64,000 nucleotides of DNA from Acinetobacter kanungonis. GTDB lineage: Bacteria; Pseudomonadota; Gammaproteobacteria; Pseudomonadales; Moraxellaceae. Under the pieces are notes generated by a model. The model had not been told where the DNA came from. It saw nothing but the letters and a program-made list of their open reading frames with translations, and ran no database searches. Shown here one piece after another: positions 9,640-18,388 of the stretch. The position numbers and the translations under genes are program-made. The number at the start of each line of letters is the position of its first letter. Position 1 is the stretch's first letter. The DNA lies in contig NZ_JAACKC010000001.1 in NCBI RefSeq assembly GCF_009939195.1, positions 16,629-80,628 of the forward strand. The letters run 5' to 3'.

Positions 9640-11169
9640 ATGACTAATTTAAATGTCGGATTTGAAGAGAAATATACGATTCAGGACTTATTGAGCAGTT
9701 TAGGAGTTACACCTGAATTGTATCAGAATGGCACGCTACAGGTAAAAACGCCGATTGATGGTAGCCAGATTGGTCAGGTCGTGGTTCAGGATTTAGAACA
9801 AACTGAAACTCAAATTCAGCAAGCACAAGCGGCTTTCAAACAATGGCGCAAAATTCCTGCACCACGCCGTGGTGAACTAGTTCGTTTGTTCGGTCAGATT
9901 TTACGTGAATACAAAACTGAACTTGGTGCTTTGGTCTCTTGGGAAGCAGGTAAAATTACTCAGGAAGGCTTGGGCGAAGTCCAAGAAATGATTGATATTT
10001 GTGATTTTGCAGTAGGTTTGTCTCGTCAGTTGTACGGCTTAACTATTGCTTCAGAACGTCCAGGTCATCACATGCGTGAAACTTGGCATCCGCTGGGTGT
10101 AGTTGGTGTAATTTCTGCATTTAACTTCCCTGTAGCCGTTTGGGCATGGAACACAACATTGGCACTAATTTGCGGTAATGCCGTGATCTGGAAGCCATCT
10201 GAGAAAACACCTTTGACTGCTTTGGCATGTCAAGCATTGTTTGAAAAAGCACTTGAGCAGTTTGGTGCAGATGCACCAGCCAATATTGCACAGTTGTTGA
10301 TTGGTGATGCAGCGATTGGTGACAAACTGGTGACTGACGAGCGTGTTGCATTGATCAGTGCAACAGGTAGTACCCGCATGGGTAAAATTGTTGCGCCGAA
10401 AGTTGCAGAGCGATTTGGTAAATGTATTTTAGAACTTGGCGGTAACAATGCCATGATTCTTGCACCGACAGCAGATTTGGAACTTGCGATTCGCGGGATT
10501 TTGTTCTCAGCTGTCGGTACAGCAGGTCAGCGCTGTACAACACTACGCCGTTTAATCGTACACAAATCAATCCAAGCTGAAGTGGTTGAGAAACTGAAAA
10601 AAGCCTATGCATCTGTTTCAATTGGTAATCCACTTGAAGGCAACTTGATTGGACCACTGATTGATGCACAAATTTTCAATCAAATGCAAACCATGTTGAC
10701 GCGTGCTAAAGAAGCGGGTGCAGAAGTGTTTGGTGGAGCGCGTGTCCTTGAAGAACAGTACCCGAATGCGTACTACGTTCAGCCTGCAATTGTTGAAATT
10801 GCTGAGCAAAACGACATCGTTAAAACTGAAACTTTTGCGCCAATTCTTTATGTCATGGGTTATGAAGATTTCGAAGATGCTGTTGAATTACAAAATGATG
10901 TGCCACAAGGCTTGTCATCATGTATTTTCTCAAATGACCTTCGTGAAGCTGAAAAATTCTTGAGTGCTGAAGGTAGTGACTGCGGTATTGCCAATGTGAA
11001 CATCGGCACTAGTGGTGCAGAAATTGGCGGTGCGTTTGGTGGCGAAAAAGAAACTGGTGGTGGTCGTGAGTCAGGTTCAGATGCATGGAGAAACTACATG
11101 CGTCGTCAAACTAACACAGTGAACTATTCGCGTGAATTGCCATTGGCACAAGGGATTAACTTCGGTTAA
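9640..11169 (+). CDS. amaB: L-2-aminoadipate-6-semialdehyde dehydrogenase (ALDH7 family, AmaB-like)
   Basis: This 509-residue NAD-dependent aldehyde dehydrogenase resembles ALDH7A1/antiquitin. Landmarks are AFNFPVAVWAWN (about residue 162) for the oxyanion Asn, the cofactor segment WKPSEKTPLTALA, the general-base glutamate in LELGGNNAM (about 267), the catalytic cysteine in GTAGQRCTTLRR (about 301) and the C-terminal GGEKETGGGRESGSDAWR. The last block is typical of ALDH7. These enzymes oxidise 2-aminoadipate semialdehyde, which is in equilibrium with piperideine-6-carboxylate, to 2-aminoadipate. That product would feed the aminotransferase upstream. The ATG directly follows the hglS stop, with AGGTG inside the hglS end as ribosome site. 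Confidence 0.85.
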   Translation: MTNLNVGFEEKYTIQDLLSSLGVTPELYQNGTLQVKTPIDGSQIGQVVVQDLEQTETQIQQAQAAFKQWRKIPAPRRGELVRLFGQILREYKTELGALVSWEAGKITQEGLGEVQEMIDICDFAVGLSRQLYGLTIASERPGHHMRETWHPLGVVGVISAFNFPVAVWAWNTTLALICGNAVIWKPSEKTPLTALACQALFEKALEQFGADAPANIAQLLIGDAAIGDKLVTDERVALISATGSTRMGKIVAPKVAERFGKCILELGGNNAMILAPTADLELAIRGILFSAVGTAGQRCTTLRRLIVHKSIQAEVVEKLKKAYASVSIGNPLEGNLIGPLIDAQIFNQMQTMLTRAKEAGAEVFGGARVLEEQYPNAYYVQPAIVEIAEQNDIVKTETFAPILYVMGYEDFEDAVELQNDVPQGLSSCIFSNDLREAEKFLSAEGSDCGIANVNIGTSGAEIGGAFGGEKETGGGRESGSDAWRNYMRRQTNTVNYSRELPLAQGINFG

Positions 11170-11489
11170 TGATCGGTTTTACTTGGTGAATGTAGTTTTC
11201 GGACGGCATTCACCTTGAGTCACTAGATTTCTTTTATGAGTTGTTTTTATTTCTTTTGTGTTGAATTGAAATTATTTTAATAGGCTCAGGTAAAAAATAA
11301 AGAGGTGTTCAACACTCATGAAAGAAGTCGATAGCATATTCTTTTATTTATTTTCCGATGAAGTAATACCAAGATTCATATTATCAACCTGCCAACAACC
11401 GCAAAGTAGACCCAAAAAATCGGGAAGGACTGGCATAATAATATCAATCCGCCGTTGTTATTTTATTGCTATAGGTTAGGGCAATAAAC
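11170..11489. other. Intergenic region between amaB-like and amaA-like genes
   Basis: This is 320 bases without a gene. Near its start GGTGAATG (11185) and CATTCACC (11207) form an 8-bp stem with a 14-base loop, which could end the upstream operon, although no T-run follows at once. The rest is AT-rich and should contain the promoter of the pipecolate-oxidase-like gene. Its ribosome site is AGGGC at about 11477. Confidence 0.45.
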
Positions 11490-12773
11490 ATGTTAAAAAA
11501 ACAAATCTTATGGTCAACACTCGTCGATAACGCGCCAAGTTTTGCTGGTTTGCAGGGCGATGTAAACGCTGATGTCTGTGTAATTGGGGGCGGTTTTACA
11601 GGTTTATCGTCAGCTATTCATTTGGCAGAAGCGGGTTATCGGGTTGTATTGTTAGAAAGTGCTCAGATTGGTTCAGGTGGTTCAGGCCGAAATGTCGGAC
11701 TGGTCAATGCAGGAACATGGGCGCAGCCAGATGATTTGAATAAATATTTAGGCGAACAGGTTGGAGAAAAACTCACCACCGCATTAGGTAGTGCACCGAA
11801 ACTGGTATTCGATACTATTGACCGATTAGGCATCGATGCACAAGACACCCGAACAGGTAATTTGCACATGGGACACAATGCTGAAGGCGAAGCTGATGTG
11901 GATAACCGTTATGCACAGCTCAGCCGACGTGGTGCAGATGTTGAAGTACTGACAGGGCAAAAATGCCATGAATACTGCGGTACAACATCAATTAATAAAG
12001 CTTTACTGGATAAGCGTGCAGGCACAGTCAATCCTTATGCTTATGTTACAGGTTTGGCAAAAGCGGCACAGCGTTTAGGTGTCCAAATTTATGAAAATAC
12101 CATAGTGGATGCGGTTGTAAAAAGTAATGCTCAGTGGTGTGTGCAGACAGTTCAAGGTTCAGTCACAGCGGATAAAGTAATTTTAGCCACCAACGCCTAT
12201 ACACAAGGCGAGTGGACAGAAATTTTAAAAACAATTTATTTCGTTAAGTATTATCAGATTGCTTCTGAACCGCTGACAGGTATTGTTGCAGATCGAATTT
12301 TGCCGCATAAAAATGGTTCTTGGGATACTCGATTAGCTTTATCGAGCATCCGCCGTGATAAAGACGGACGTTTGCTGCTTGGAACCGTCGGCAGCTATGA
12401 AGGCAAAGAGTCGATTTATGTGTCATGGGCCAATACTATGAGCAAAAAATATTTCCCTGACCTTGGTAAGGTGAATTGGCAATACCAGTGGACAGGTCAG
12501 TTCGGTTTTACCTCTGATCACATCATGCGGATTTTTGAACCTGCACCAGGTATTCTTGCGGCGACGGCTTATAACGGACGTGGAATCACCACAGGTACGT
12601 TGATTGGTAAGGCATTTGCCCAATATTTACAGGATGATAACCGCGATAATTTACCGTTACCATTCAACGAAATTGAAGAGTGTAAAGTGTCTTATCGTAA
12701 TGCACGTGCCATGTTCTATGATTGCAGTATTGCGCTGTATCATGCTGGACAATGCATGAAAATTATTACCTAA
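11490..12773 (+). CDS. amaA: FAD-dependent amine oxidoreductase, probably L-pipecolate oxidase (AmaA-like)
   Basis: This 427-residue DAO-family flavoprotein has the dinucleotide-binding motif VIGGGFTGLSSAIHLAEAG at residues 31-49 and the FAD-contact segment GSGGSGRNVGLVNAG about 30 residues later. A late GRGITTGTLIGKAFA segment contacts the flavin again. This architecture (GRNVG plus a C-terminal LYHAGQC) is that of AmaA and gamma-glutamylputrescine oxidase relatives. In P. putida AmaA oxidises L-pipecolate to piperideine-6-carboxylate and is encoded next to AmaB. Here the AmaB-like ALDH is the preceding gene, which supports that role. Sarcosine or other secondary amines are alternatives. A strong bidirectional terminator follows the stop. 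Confidence 0.75.
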   Translation: MLKKQILWSTLVDNAPSFAGLQGDVNADVCVIGGGFTGLSSAIHLAEAGYRVVLLESAQIGSGGSGRNVGLVNAGTWAQPDDLNKYLGEQVGEKLTTALGSAPKLVFDTIDRLGIDAQDTRTGNLHMGHNAEGEADVDNRYAQLSRRGADVEVLTGQKCHEYCGTTSINKALLDKRAGTVNPYAYVTGLAKAAQRLGVQIYENTIVDAVVKSNAQWCVQTVQGSVTADKVILATNAYTQGEWTEILKTIYFVKYYQIASEPLTGIVADRILPHKNGSWDTRLALSSIRRDKDGRLLLGTVGSYEGKESIYVSWANTMSKKYFPDLGKVNWQYQWTGQFGFTSDHIMRIFEPAPGILAATAYNGRGITTGTLIGKAFAQYLQDDNRDNLPLPFNEIEECKVSYRNARAMFYDCSIALYHAGQCMKIIT

Positions 12774-12790
12774 TTTAGAATTGATGAAGA

Positions 12791-12830
12791 TCAAAAAGTT
12801 GAGCCACTCATTGGAGTGGCTCAGATTTTT
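12791..12830. terminator. Bidirectional rho-independent terminator
   Basis: GAGCCACTC (12801-12809) and GAGTGGCTC (12814-12822) form a perfect 9-bp stem with loop ATTG. An A-run lies on the left and TTTTT on the right. It lies between the convergent amaA-like and LysR genes and serves both. Confidence 0.85.
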
Positions 12831-13739
12831 CTAGGTATCACTGCTAGTCTTGAGGTGGGTTTGTATCCATTGAGAAATACAGGCCACTTTCGGCGTCTTG
12901 GCCATCGAAGTAGGATAAGTCATGTAATAAGCTTGTGAGCTGCCCATTTCATAAGGCCATGCCTGAATGAGTTCACCTGTTGAAAGCTCTTTTTCCACCA
13001 AAAACTTAGGAATCAGTGCAATGCCACAGCCGGTCATTGCTGCATGAATACAAGAATAAAAAGTGTCTAAACGTGGTCCGATAAAGGGGTGTTCATTGAC
13101 GAAGTCTTGAAGTTGGAAATACTCATCCCATGCCCGTGGACGTGAGCGAGATTGTAATAGCACATGGCCCTGAAACTCTTCCAGACAAGAAAATGGCTCA
13201 TTCAACAAATCAGGTGAACAGACTGCAATCGAATGCTCTTCGAAGAGTTTGATGCTGGTCATGTCACGCCAAACTCCATCGCCATATAGAAAGGCTACAT
13301 CGGTCTGATGGTTCTCAATATCCGAGGAACTAATTTGTTCCTGAATATCGAGATGAATATGTGGATTGAGCTTGCTAAAGCCTTTAAGTAAAGGAATCAG
13401 CCAGCGCGCGCACAAGGTAGGATGGACGGAAATTTCTAAGGTTTCAGCTTCACTACCATGTGCCAACATATTCAGTACCGACATTTCAATCTGGTTAAGA
13501 ATATATTGGGTTTGACTAAGAAATAATTTACCAGCAGGCGTCAGGTTTAAACCTTTTAGCGTACGTTCAAACAATGAGGTATTGAGGCTGTCCTCTAAAT
13601 GGGCAACTTGCTTACTGACTGCACTTTGTGTCATGCATAACACTTGTGCAGCTTTGGTAAAACTTAAAAATCGGGCGGATGCTTCGAAACATCGCAAGGA
13701 CATGGTCGAGGGGTAAGTCCTTGAAGTCAATTTTTGCAT
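12831..13739 (-). CDS. LysR-family regulator of the lysine/pipecolate block
   Basis: This 302-residue LysR-type regulator has an N-terminal winged HTH (SARFLSFTKAAQVLCMTQSA, about residues 20-39) followed by VSKQVAHLEDSLNTSLFERT. A substrate-binding effector domain fills the rest, including WLIPLLKGFSKLNPHIHLDI. The ATG at 13739 is preceded by GGAGG at a good distance. The gene converges with the pipecolate-oxidase gene and is divergent from the GabP-like permease, with 687 bases between. LysR proteins commonly regulate a divergent neighbour, so the permease and perhaps the whole pathway are likely targets. The inducer is unknown; pipecolate, lysine or 2-aminoadipate would be logical. Confidence 0.85.
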   Translation of the reverse strand: MQKLTSRTYPSTMSLRCFEASARFLSFTKAAQVLCMTQSAVSKQVAHLEDSLNTSLFERTLKGLNLTPAGKLFLSQTQYILNQIEMSVLNMLAHGSEAETLEISVHPTLCARWLIPLLKGFSKLNPHIHLDIQEQISSSDIENHQTDVAFLYGDGVWRDMTSIKLFEEHSIAVCSPDLLNEPFSCLEEFQGHVLLQSRSRPRAWDEYFQLQDFVNEHPFIGPRLDTFYSCIHAAMTGCGIALIPKFLVEKELSTGELIQAWPYEMGSSQAYYMTYPTSMAKTPKVACISQWIQTHLKTSSDT

Positions 13740-14426
13740 TTTCGAACCTCCGAGAATGCATATTTTAAAAAATCCATTTCATTAAGCAAATTTTATACCA
13801 TTGATTCTATCACAATAGTGAATATTTTTTTAAGAAGTATCATTTTCGGTGCGTCAATACATATATTGAAAGGGTTTTAAGTATTAATTTAGTGCATTTT
13901 AAGGAAAGGATTAGGTTCTGTGATGTACTTTTTTAAGATATAAATGGTAGATTATAGAAAATATGTTTTTATTTGGTGCGGTTTAAGGTGGGTGCCTAAA
14001 TAGTTTAGATACAGATGTGTTGGTCATACAAATGCAATCTCATCTTGTTATAATTTAATAAATATAAACATATGTATTTATTATAAAAATAAAAAACTTT
14101 TTGATGAATAATCTCGACACAAAATTTATCTCTTAAAGCAGTCCTTGTGCCAAAAGGTAGTGAATGCTACGTAATTTGTGAACGAAAATAAGTTATGTTG
14201 AGATTCATTTTTTTCGTTTGTGAAAGTGCCAGCACAAAAAGATACTCGAAGCAAGGCTATGCGGTCTTCGAGTAAAATTTAGCATAAAACTGAATATCGA
14301 AAACTGCATCAACTCACATCTAATGCGAAATTTTTTGTGGCTTTGTGCATGTGTCAGTGCTGTACATCGCATACATCTCGCTTGGGTCTACCGAAAAATA
14401 CGATGTATTGAATTAAGGGATGATAT
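13740..14426. other. Long divergent regulatory region before the GabP-like permease
   Basis: This is 687 bases without a gene, between a LysR gene and the permease. An 8-bp stem ACTCGAAG (14244-14251) / CTTCGAGT (14266-14273) sits 150 bases before the permease and has TTTTT beyond it on the minus strand. Several AT-rich tracts could hold the divergent promoters. The permease ribosome site is AAGGGA at 14415. The stretch is longer than a simple LysR promoter needs, so a leader RNA or small RNA is possible but not shown. Confidence 0.4.
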
Positions 14427-15845
14427 ATGACAAATCAAGTTTTGGGCGAAGGCTTGAAAAGTCGTCAGGTGACTATGATCACTATTGGCGGCATTATTGG
14501 GGCCGGGTTATTTATTGGGTCTTCTTCTGCAATTGCCACAGCAGGCCCCGCAATTATTATCTCCTATGCATTGACTGGATTGCTTGTGTTTCTGGTGATG
14601 CGCATGTTGGGTGAAATGGCTGTGATGCAGCCTGATACAGGATCTTTTTCAACTTATGCAGCTAATGCCATTGGGCCTTGGGCAGGCTTTACCATTGGTT
14701 GGTTGTACTGGTGGTTTTGGGTGCTGATAATCCCGGTAGAAGCCATCGCAGGTGCAGATATTCTTCACTCTTGGTTTCCAGTATTACCCTCTTGGGCATA
14801 CGCGATTGGTATTATGGTAATTTTAACCGCCAGTAATTTATTGAATGTAAAAAACTTTGGTGAGTTTGAGTTCTGGTTTGCGCTGATTAAAGTGATCGCA
14901 ATTATTGGTTTTATCATCATTGCGGGTATGGCAGTCCTTGGTTTTTGGCCCTTATCTCCAGTCAGTGGATTCTCAAATTTGTATTCACAAGGAGGCTTTA
15001 TGCCAAACGGTTTTGGTACAGTTTTAGGGGGTGTACTGATCACGATTTTCTCGTTCTTTGGAGCAGAAGTGGTTTCGATTGCTGCGGCTGAATCTAAAAA
15101 CCCAAAAGAGCAAATCCGTAAAGCGACCAATCTAGTGATTTACCGTATTGCAATTTTCTATGTGTTGTCGATTTTTCTAGTGGTGTCATTGGTGAGCTGG
15201 AATGACCCTGCACTCAAAGAAATGGGAACTTTCCAATATGTGTTGTCTACTTTAAATGTCCCAGGCACTAAGCTGATCATTGATACTGTGGTGTTTGTGG
15301 CAGTGTGTAGCTGCATGAATTCTGGGCTGTATATTGCATCACGCATGCTATTTTCACTTGGTAAACGTGGCGATGCACCGAAAGTAACAGCACAGGTTAC
15401 AGGGCAAAGTGTGCCAAAAGTAGCAGTGCTTGCATCGTGTGTGGCAGGTTTTGTGGGTGGTTTTGCTAACTATGCATTCCCAGGGCAAGTGTTTGGTTTC
15501 CTACTTTCAACTACAGGTGCAATTGCCTTGATCGTGTATTTAGTGATTGCAGTGTCGCAACTCAGAATGCGTTATAGCGTTGAACGTGCAGGTGTTCAGC
15601 TGAGCTTTAAAATGTGGTGCTTCCCATATGTAACTTGGGTTGTGATTTTGATGATTTTGGTGGTATTGGGCTATATGTTTATTTCCCCTGCGTACCGTTA
15701 TGAAACGATGATGTCAATGGGCGTGACCACCATAATGCTGATTGCTAGCTTCTTTGTAACCCGTAACCGTCACTCCCAAAAACCGTGGCTTAAAAATCAA
15801 AATGCTGATGATTTGAACAGTAAAGTGGGAGAGTTTTCTAAATAA
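14427..15845 (+). CDS. GabP-like amino-acid permease (APC superfamily, AAT family)
   Basis: This 472-residue inner-membrane proton symporter has about 12 membrane helices. The N-terminal consensus amphipathic part and helix 1 read LKSRQVTMITIGGIIGAGLF. Other typical blocks are PDTGSFSTYA, GWLYWWFWVLIIP, NVKNFGEFEFW and SFFGAEVVSIAAAESKNP, all very close to E. coli GabP. Here, beside pipecolate/2-aminoadipate genes and divergent from their LysR, the substrate may be lysine, pipecolate, 5-aminovalerate or GABA. The sequence does not decide among them. ATG 14427 is chosen over the out-of-frame ATG at 14420 because AAGGGA lies seven bases upstream and the frame is fully conserved. Confidence 0.85.
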   Translation: MTNQVLGEGLKSRQVTMITIGGIIGAGLFIGSSSAIATAGPAIIISYALTGLLVFLVMRMLGEMAVMQPDTGSFSTYAANAIGPWAGFTIGWLYWWFWVLIIPVEAIAGADILHSWFPVLPSWAYAIGIMVILTASNLLNVKNFGEFEFWFALIKVIAIIGFIIIAGMAVLGFWPLSPVSGFSNLYSQGGFMPNGFGTVLGGVLITIFSFFGAEVVSIAAAESKNPKEQIRKATNLVIYRIAIFYVLSIFLVVSLVSWNDPALKEMGTFQYVLSTLNVPGTKLIIDTVVFVAVCSCMNSGLYIASRMLFSLGKRGDAPKVTAQVTGQSVPKVAVLASCVAGFVGGFANYAFPGQVFGFLLSTTGAIALIVYLVIAVSQLRMRYSVERAGVQLSFKMWCFPYVTWVVILMILVVLGYMFISPAYRYETMMSMGVTTIMLIASFFVTRNRHSQKPWLKNQNADDLNSKVGEFSK

Positions 15846-15854
15846 TTGTGAGAT

Positions 15855-15883
15855 ATCGATGTAGAGACAGGCTCTACATCGAT
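15855..15883 (+). terminator. Stem-loop after the GabP-like gene
   Basis: ATCGATGTAGAG and CTCTACATCGAT form a perfect 12-bp stem with a 5-base loop, starting nine bases after the stop codon. TTTTT appears only about 15 bases later. It probably acts as a terminator. Confidence 0.65.
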
Positions 15884-15968
15884 CAGTAGATCAAGTTTTT
15901 AAAGCTGAGCTAATCTCGTGCAACGACCACTAAATCACTTACTGTATATCTAACACATAATTGGCATT

Positions 15969-16340
15969 TTATATCATGCACACCGCAATTATAGATAATG
16001 GAATTGCCTGTTTATTGTTATCTACAGCTAAGAAGCCGCTTGGAAATTTGGGGGGGACAGGGTTTAATGCACAACCACCTATAATCAAGCAAATCAAAAA
16101 ACAATTGCTGCAAAAGGTTGAGTGACTTCACAACCATAGGTCAAGTCGAAATAATTTTTGCTATTTTCCTGTGCAGAGATACACACCGTAAATCGCATAT
16201 CAGTAGATATCTATGTTTTAACTAAATGAACGACCTGTTCACTAAACAGCATTTTGTGCTGATGATAATTGGTTTTGAGTGAATAAAACTGAAGAATCAG
16301 CCAACACTAAAGCAGAAAATGGAGGAGTCCATATTGTCAT
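15969..16340 (-). pseudogene. Possible decayed small gene of unknown product
   Basis: On the minus strand a chain of short open frames reads protein-like across shifts. It begins with ATG at 16340 (MTIWTPPFSALVLADSS). After a shift and a stop it continues from ATG 16198 as MRFTVCISAQENSKNYFDLT. After another shift near 16097 it reads FLICLIIGGCALNPVPPKF and stops at 15969. The last part resembles a lipoprotein signal with Cys after GG. No single frame covers it, so if it was a gene it is broken. I cannot name a family. Confidence 0.25.
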
Positions 16341-16644
16341 ACTTCTTAATATATTGTTATTGAGGCAAATTAATTTATATGGCGTATTATAAGTAAAAAC
16401 AAATTAATCATGTAAAGAGCAGCATATTCGACTCATCTGACAAAAAACGTATCTAGTCTGACTTGTTGGAAACTTCAAGAATACTCATCTTAAATCTTTT
16501 TACAATGGGCTGTAAAAGACTTGTTTAATACTAAATAATTAAAAAGTTTGTTATTAGAAATCTAATTTATAGTTGGTACTTATACTGGTTATATATTTCC
16601 GATTACCTTTAATAATATATATGTAAAACAATATATTACAATTT

Positions 16645-16673
16645 TATATGATGCGTAACCTACGCATCATATA
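16645..16673. repeat. Perfect 13-bp inverted repeat upstream of the integrase
   Basis: TATATGATGCGTA and TACGCATCATATA flank the trinucleotide ACC, 64 bases before the integrase start. It could be an operator, an integrase arm or core site, or a hairpin. The sequence alone does not decide. Confidence 0.6.
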
Positions 16674-16736
16674 TAAAACGTTCTATTTTGATATAATTGA
16701 TCCAATCAATCCTCTGATAGGTTTCAATTAAATTTC

Positions 16737-17936
16737 ATGAGTCTTACTGAAATTAAAGTTCGCCAAGCTCATTGCAAGGAAAAAACCTGTTTTTTATCCG
16801 ATGAAGATGGGCTTAGCCTGAAGATTGAACCGAGTGGAAGAAAATCTTGGTGCTATCGCTATACAGATCCACAAACTAAAAAACGTCGACGCATTCAGTT
16901 AGGTCTTTATCCTGATTTATCGCTGAAAAAGGCACGACAAGTCAGAGATGACTTTAAAGACAATAATTTCTGTTTTGAACATGATACTGCCTCTAATGTC
17001 ATCACCTTTGGTAAGGTCGGGGAGGAGTGGTTACAGTTCAAACTGAAAAATGCCTTCAACGATCTACCCCGCTGTGGTGTACTACAGTTAGCAGAAAGAT
17101 GCTTACAGCAAGATATTTATCCAGACCTTCAGGATTTACCTTTTCAAAACATCAAGCGTTATGACCTGGTTTCAGTAATCAAAAAAATAGAGGGACGCCA
17201 AGTAAAAGAACCTGTCAAGAAAGCTTGTAGTTATTTGAACCAAATTTATGACTACGCTGTAGCGATGGGTTATTGTGAATTCAACATCGCGCATGGTTTA
17301 AATAAAATCGCCATTAACAGTAAAATCAAGAAAAATTATCCGTATTTGAAAGCGGAGGATATATCTGATTTTAAGTATAAATTACAAAAATTGGATGCCC
17401 ATCCGATTATTAAAAAAGCACTGATGTTTAAATTATATACTGGAGTGCGAGGGGCTGAATTGTTATTGTCTGAGCCTCATCATTTTGATTTAAATGAAAA
17501 AATATGGAAAATACCTGCCTTGCATATTAAACAGTTTCGACGAAAAGTCATATTAGGCCATGAGATTCCAGATTTTTTAGTTCCACTTTCAAATCAGGCT
17601 TTAGAGATTTTGAAAGACGTCATGCAGTGGTCATACGGTGAAAAATACCTTTTTGCTAGCCCTCGCAAACACAATCAACCGATTCATTTTAATACTCTAA
17701 ATATGGCCATACGTAAGATGGGGTATGGCAAACATCAACTATCTTCTCATGGATTACGTTCAACTTTTAGTACCATTTTGAATGACTCAGGTTTGTTCCA
17801 AGATAATTGGATTGAGGCACAACTTTCACATATTGATAAGAACCGTACCCGTGCCAGCTATAATCACGCTGACTATTTAGCTCAACGGACTGAAATGATG
17901 CAGTGGTGGGGTGATTATTTAAGTACTAGTAAGTGA
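16737..17936 (+). CDS. P4-type tyrosine recombinase (DUF4102 integrase)
   Basis: This 399-residue site-specific integrase has an N-terminal arm-binding DUF4102 domain (DEDGLSLKIEPSGRKSW..., residues 22-80, then QLGLYPDLSLKKARQ). A SAM-like core-binding domain follows, then the catalytic domain. Catalytic residues are visible: Arg in YTGVRGAELL, the HGLRSTF box, the histidine of LSHIDKN and the tyrosine in ASYNHADYL. It has the usual length of about 400 residues and appears intact. Enzymes of this group integrate genomic islands and satellite phages. This one marks the left side of a stretch rich in toxin-antitoxin, IS and arsenic genes. No obvious attachment site or tRNA was recognised next to it. 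Confidence 0.9.
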   Translation: MSLTEIKVRQAHCKEKTCFLSDEDGLSLKIEPSGRKSWCYRYTDPQTKKRRRIQLGLYPDLSLKKARQVRDDFKDNNFCFEHDTASNVITFGKVGEEWLQFKLKNAFNDLPRCGVLQLAERCLQQDIYPDLQDLPFQNIKRYDLVSVIKKIEGRQVKEPVKKACSYLNQIYDYAVAMGYCEFNIAHGLNKIAINSKIKKNYPYLKAEDISDFKYKLQKLDAHPIIKKALMFKLYTGVRGAELLLSEPHHFDLNEKIWKIPALHIKQFRRKVILGHEIPDFLVPLSNQALEILKDVMQWSYGEKYLFASPRKHNQPIHFNTLNMAIRKMGYGKHQLSSHGLRSTFSTILNDSGLFQDNWIEAQLSHIDKNRTRASYNHADYLAQRTEMMQWWGDYLSTSK

Positions 17937-17981
17937 AAATCGTACTTTTATACATAAACTTAAAACATGATGGGGTGTCAA

Positions 17982-18319
17982 ATGGATAGTAAACAATATA
18001 CTTACCATGTTAAATTGTCAGCAGAAGATAATGGGTATGTTGGCTTGTGTGCTGAGTTTCCATCATTGTCTTGGCATGATGCGGATCAGTCTAAAGCATT
18101 CTCAGGAATAGAGGAGCTCGTTGCTGATGTTGTCGCTGATATGATTAGCAATAATGAAAAAGTTCCTACACCACTCTCCGGAAAAATATAGTAGGCAGTT
18201 TATTGTCCTTGTTCTCAGTGGTTCAACAAAAACTAGCCCTCGAAGCTGCAGAACGTAGTGTGGGCATGAACAAGAATTTATGCTTCATATATTCTGTAAA
18301 TCGTATGAATTTGAATTAA
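17982..18319 (+). pseudogene. HicB-family antitoxin, broken by two frameshifts
   Basis: The first 69 codons (17982-18191) give a HicB-type partial RNase H-like fold: YTYHVKLSAEDNGYVGLCAE, then FPSLSWHDADQSKAFSGI, ending PLSGKI at a TAG. Downstream bases continue the family's C-terminal part in other frames: YSRQFIVLV from 18187, and then, after a second shift near 18212, QQKLALEAAERSVGMNKN, ending at TAA 18319. That last block is the ribbon-helix-helix end of this family. The intact protein would have been about 110 residues. ATG 17982 has GGGG upstream and is preferred to 17967. No HicA toxin gene is adjacent. The product would be a truncated, probably inactive antitoxin. Confidence 0.75.
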
Positions 18320-18388
18320 TAGGTATTTTTAAAGAAAGTTTTCTTTGATTTAGTGTTTTTATATAAAAAAATAATTTTTAAAAACAAC

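Larger units (their letters stand above)
15884..16736. other. Junction region between the catabolic block and the accessory island
   Basis: This is about 850 bases without an intact gene. It contains the possible decayed frames on the minus strand (15969-16340) and very AT-rich DNA after 16340. Just before the integrase is a palindrome: 13-bp arms at 16645-16657 and 16661-16673 around the loop ACC. No tRNA gene, the usual target of P4-type integrases, was seen here. Confidence 0.45.

Noticed and set aside
8882..11169. Several open frames on either strand inside hglS and amaB
   Set aside because: All are shadows of well-conserved coding sequence with no independent signals.
14420..14614. Frame starting at ATG 14420, seven bases before the permease start
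   Set aside because: It is a shifted reading of the permease gene; the 14427 frame encodes a fully conserved GabP-like protein.
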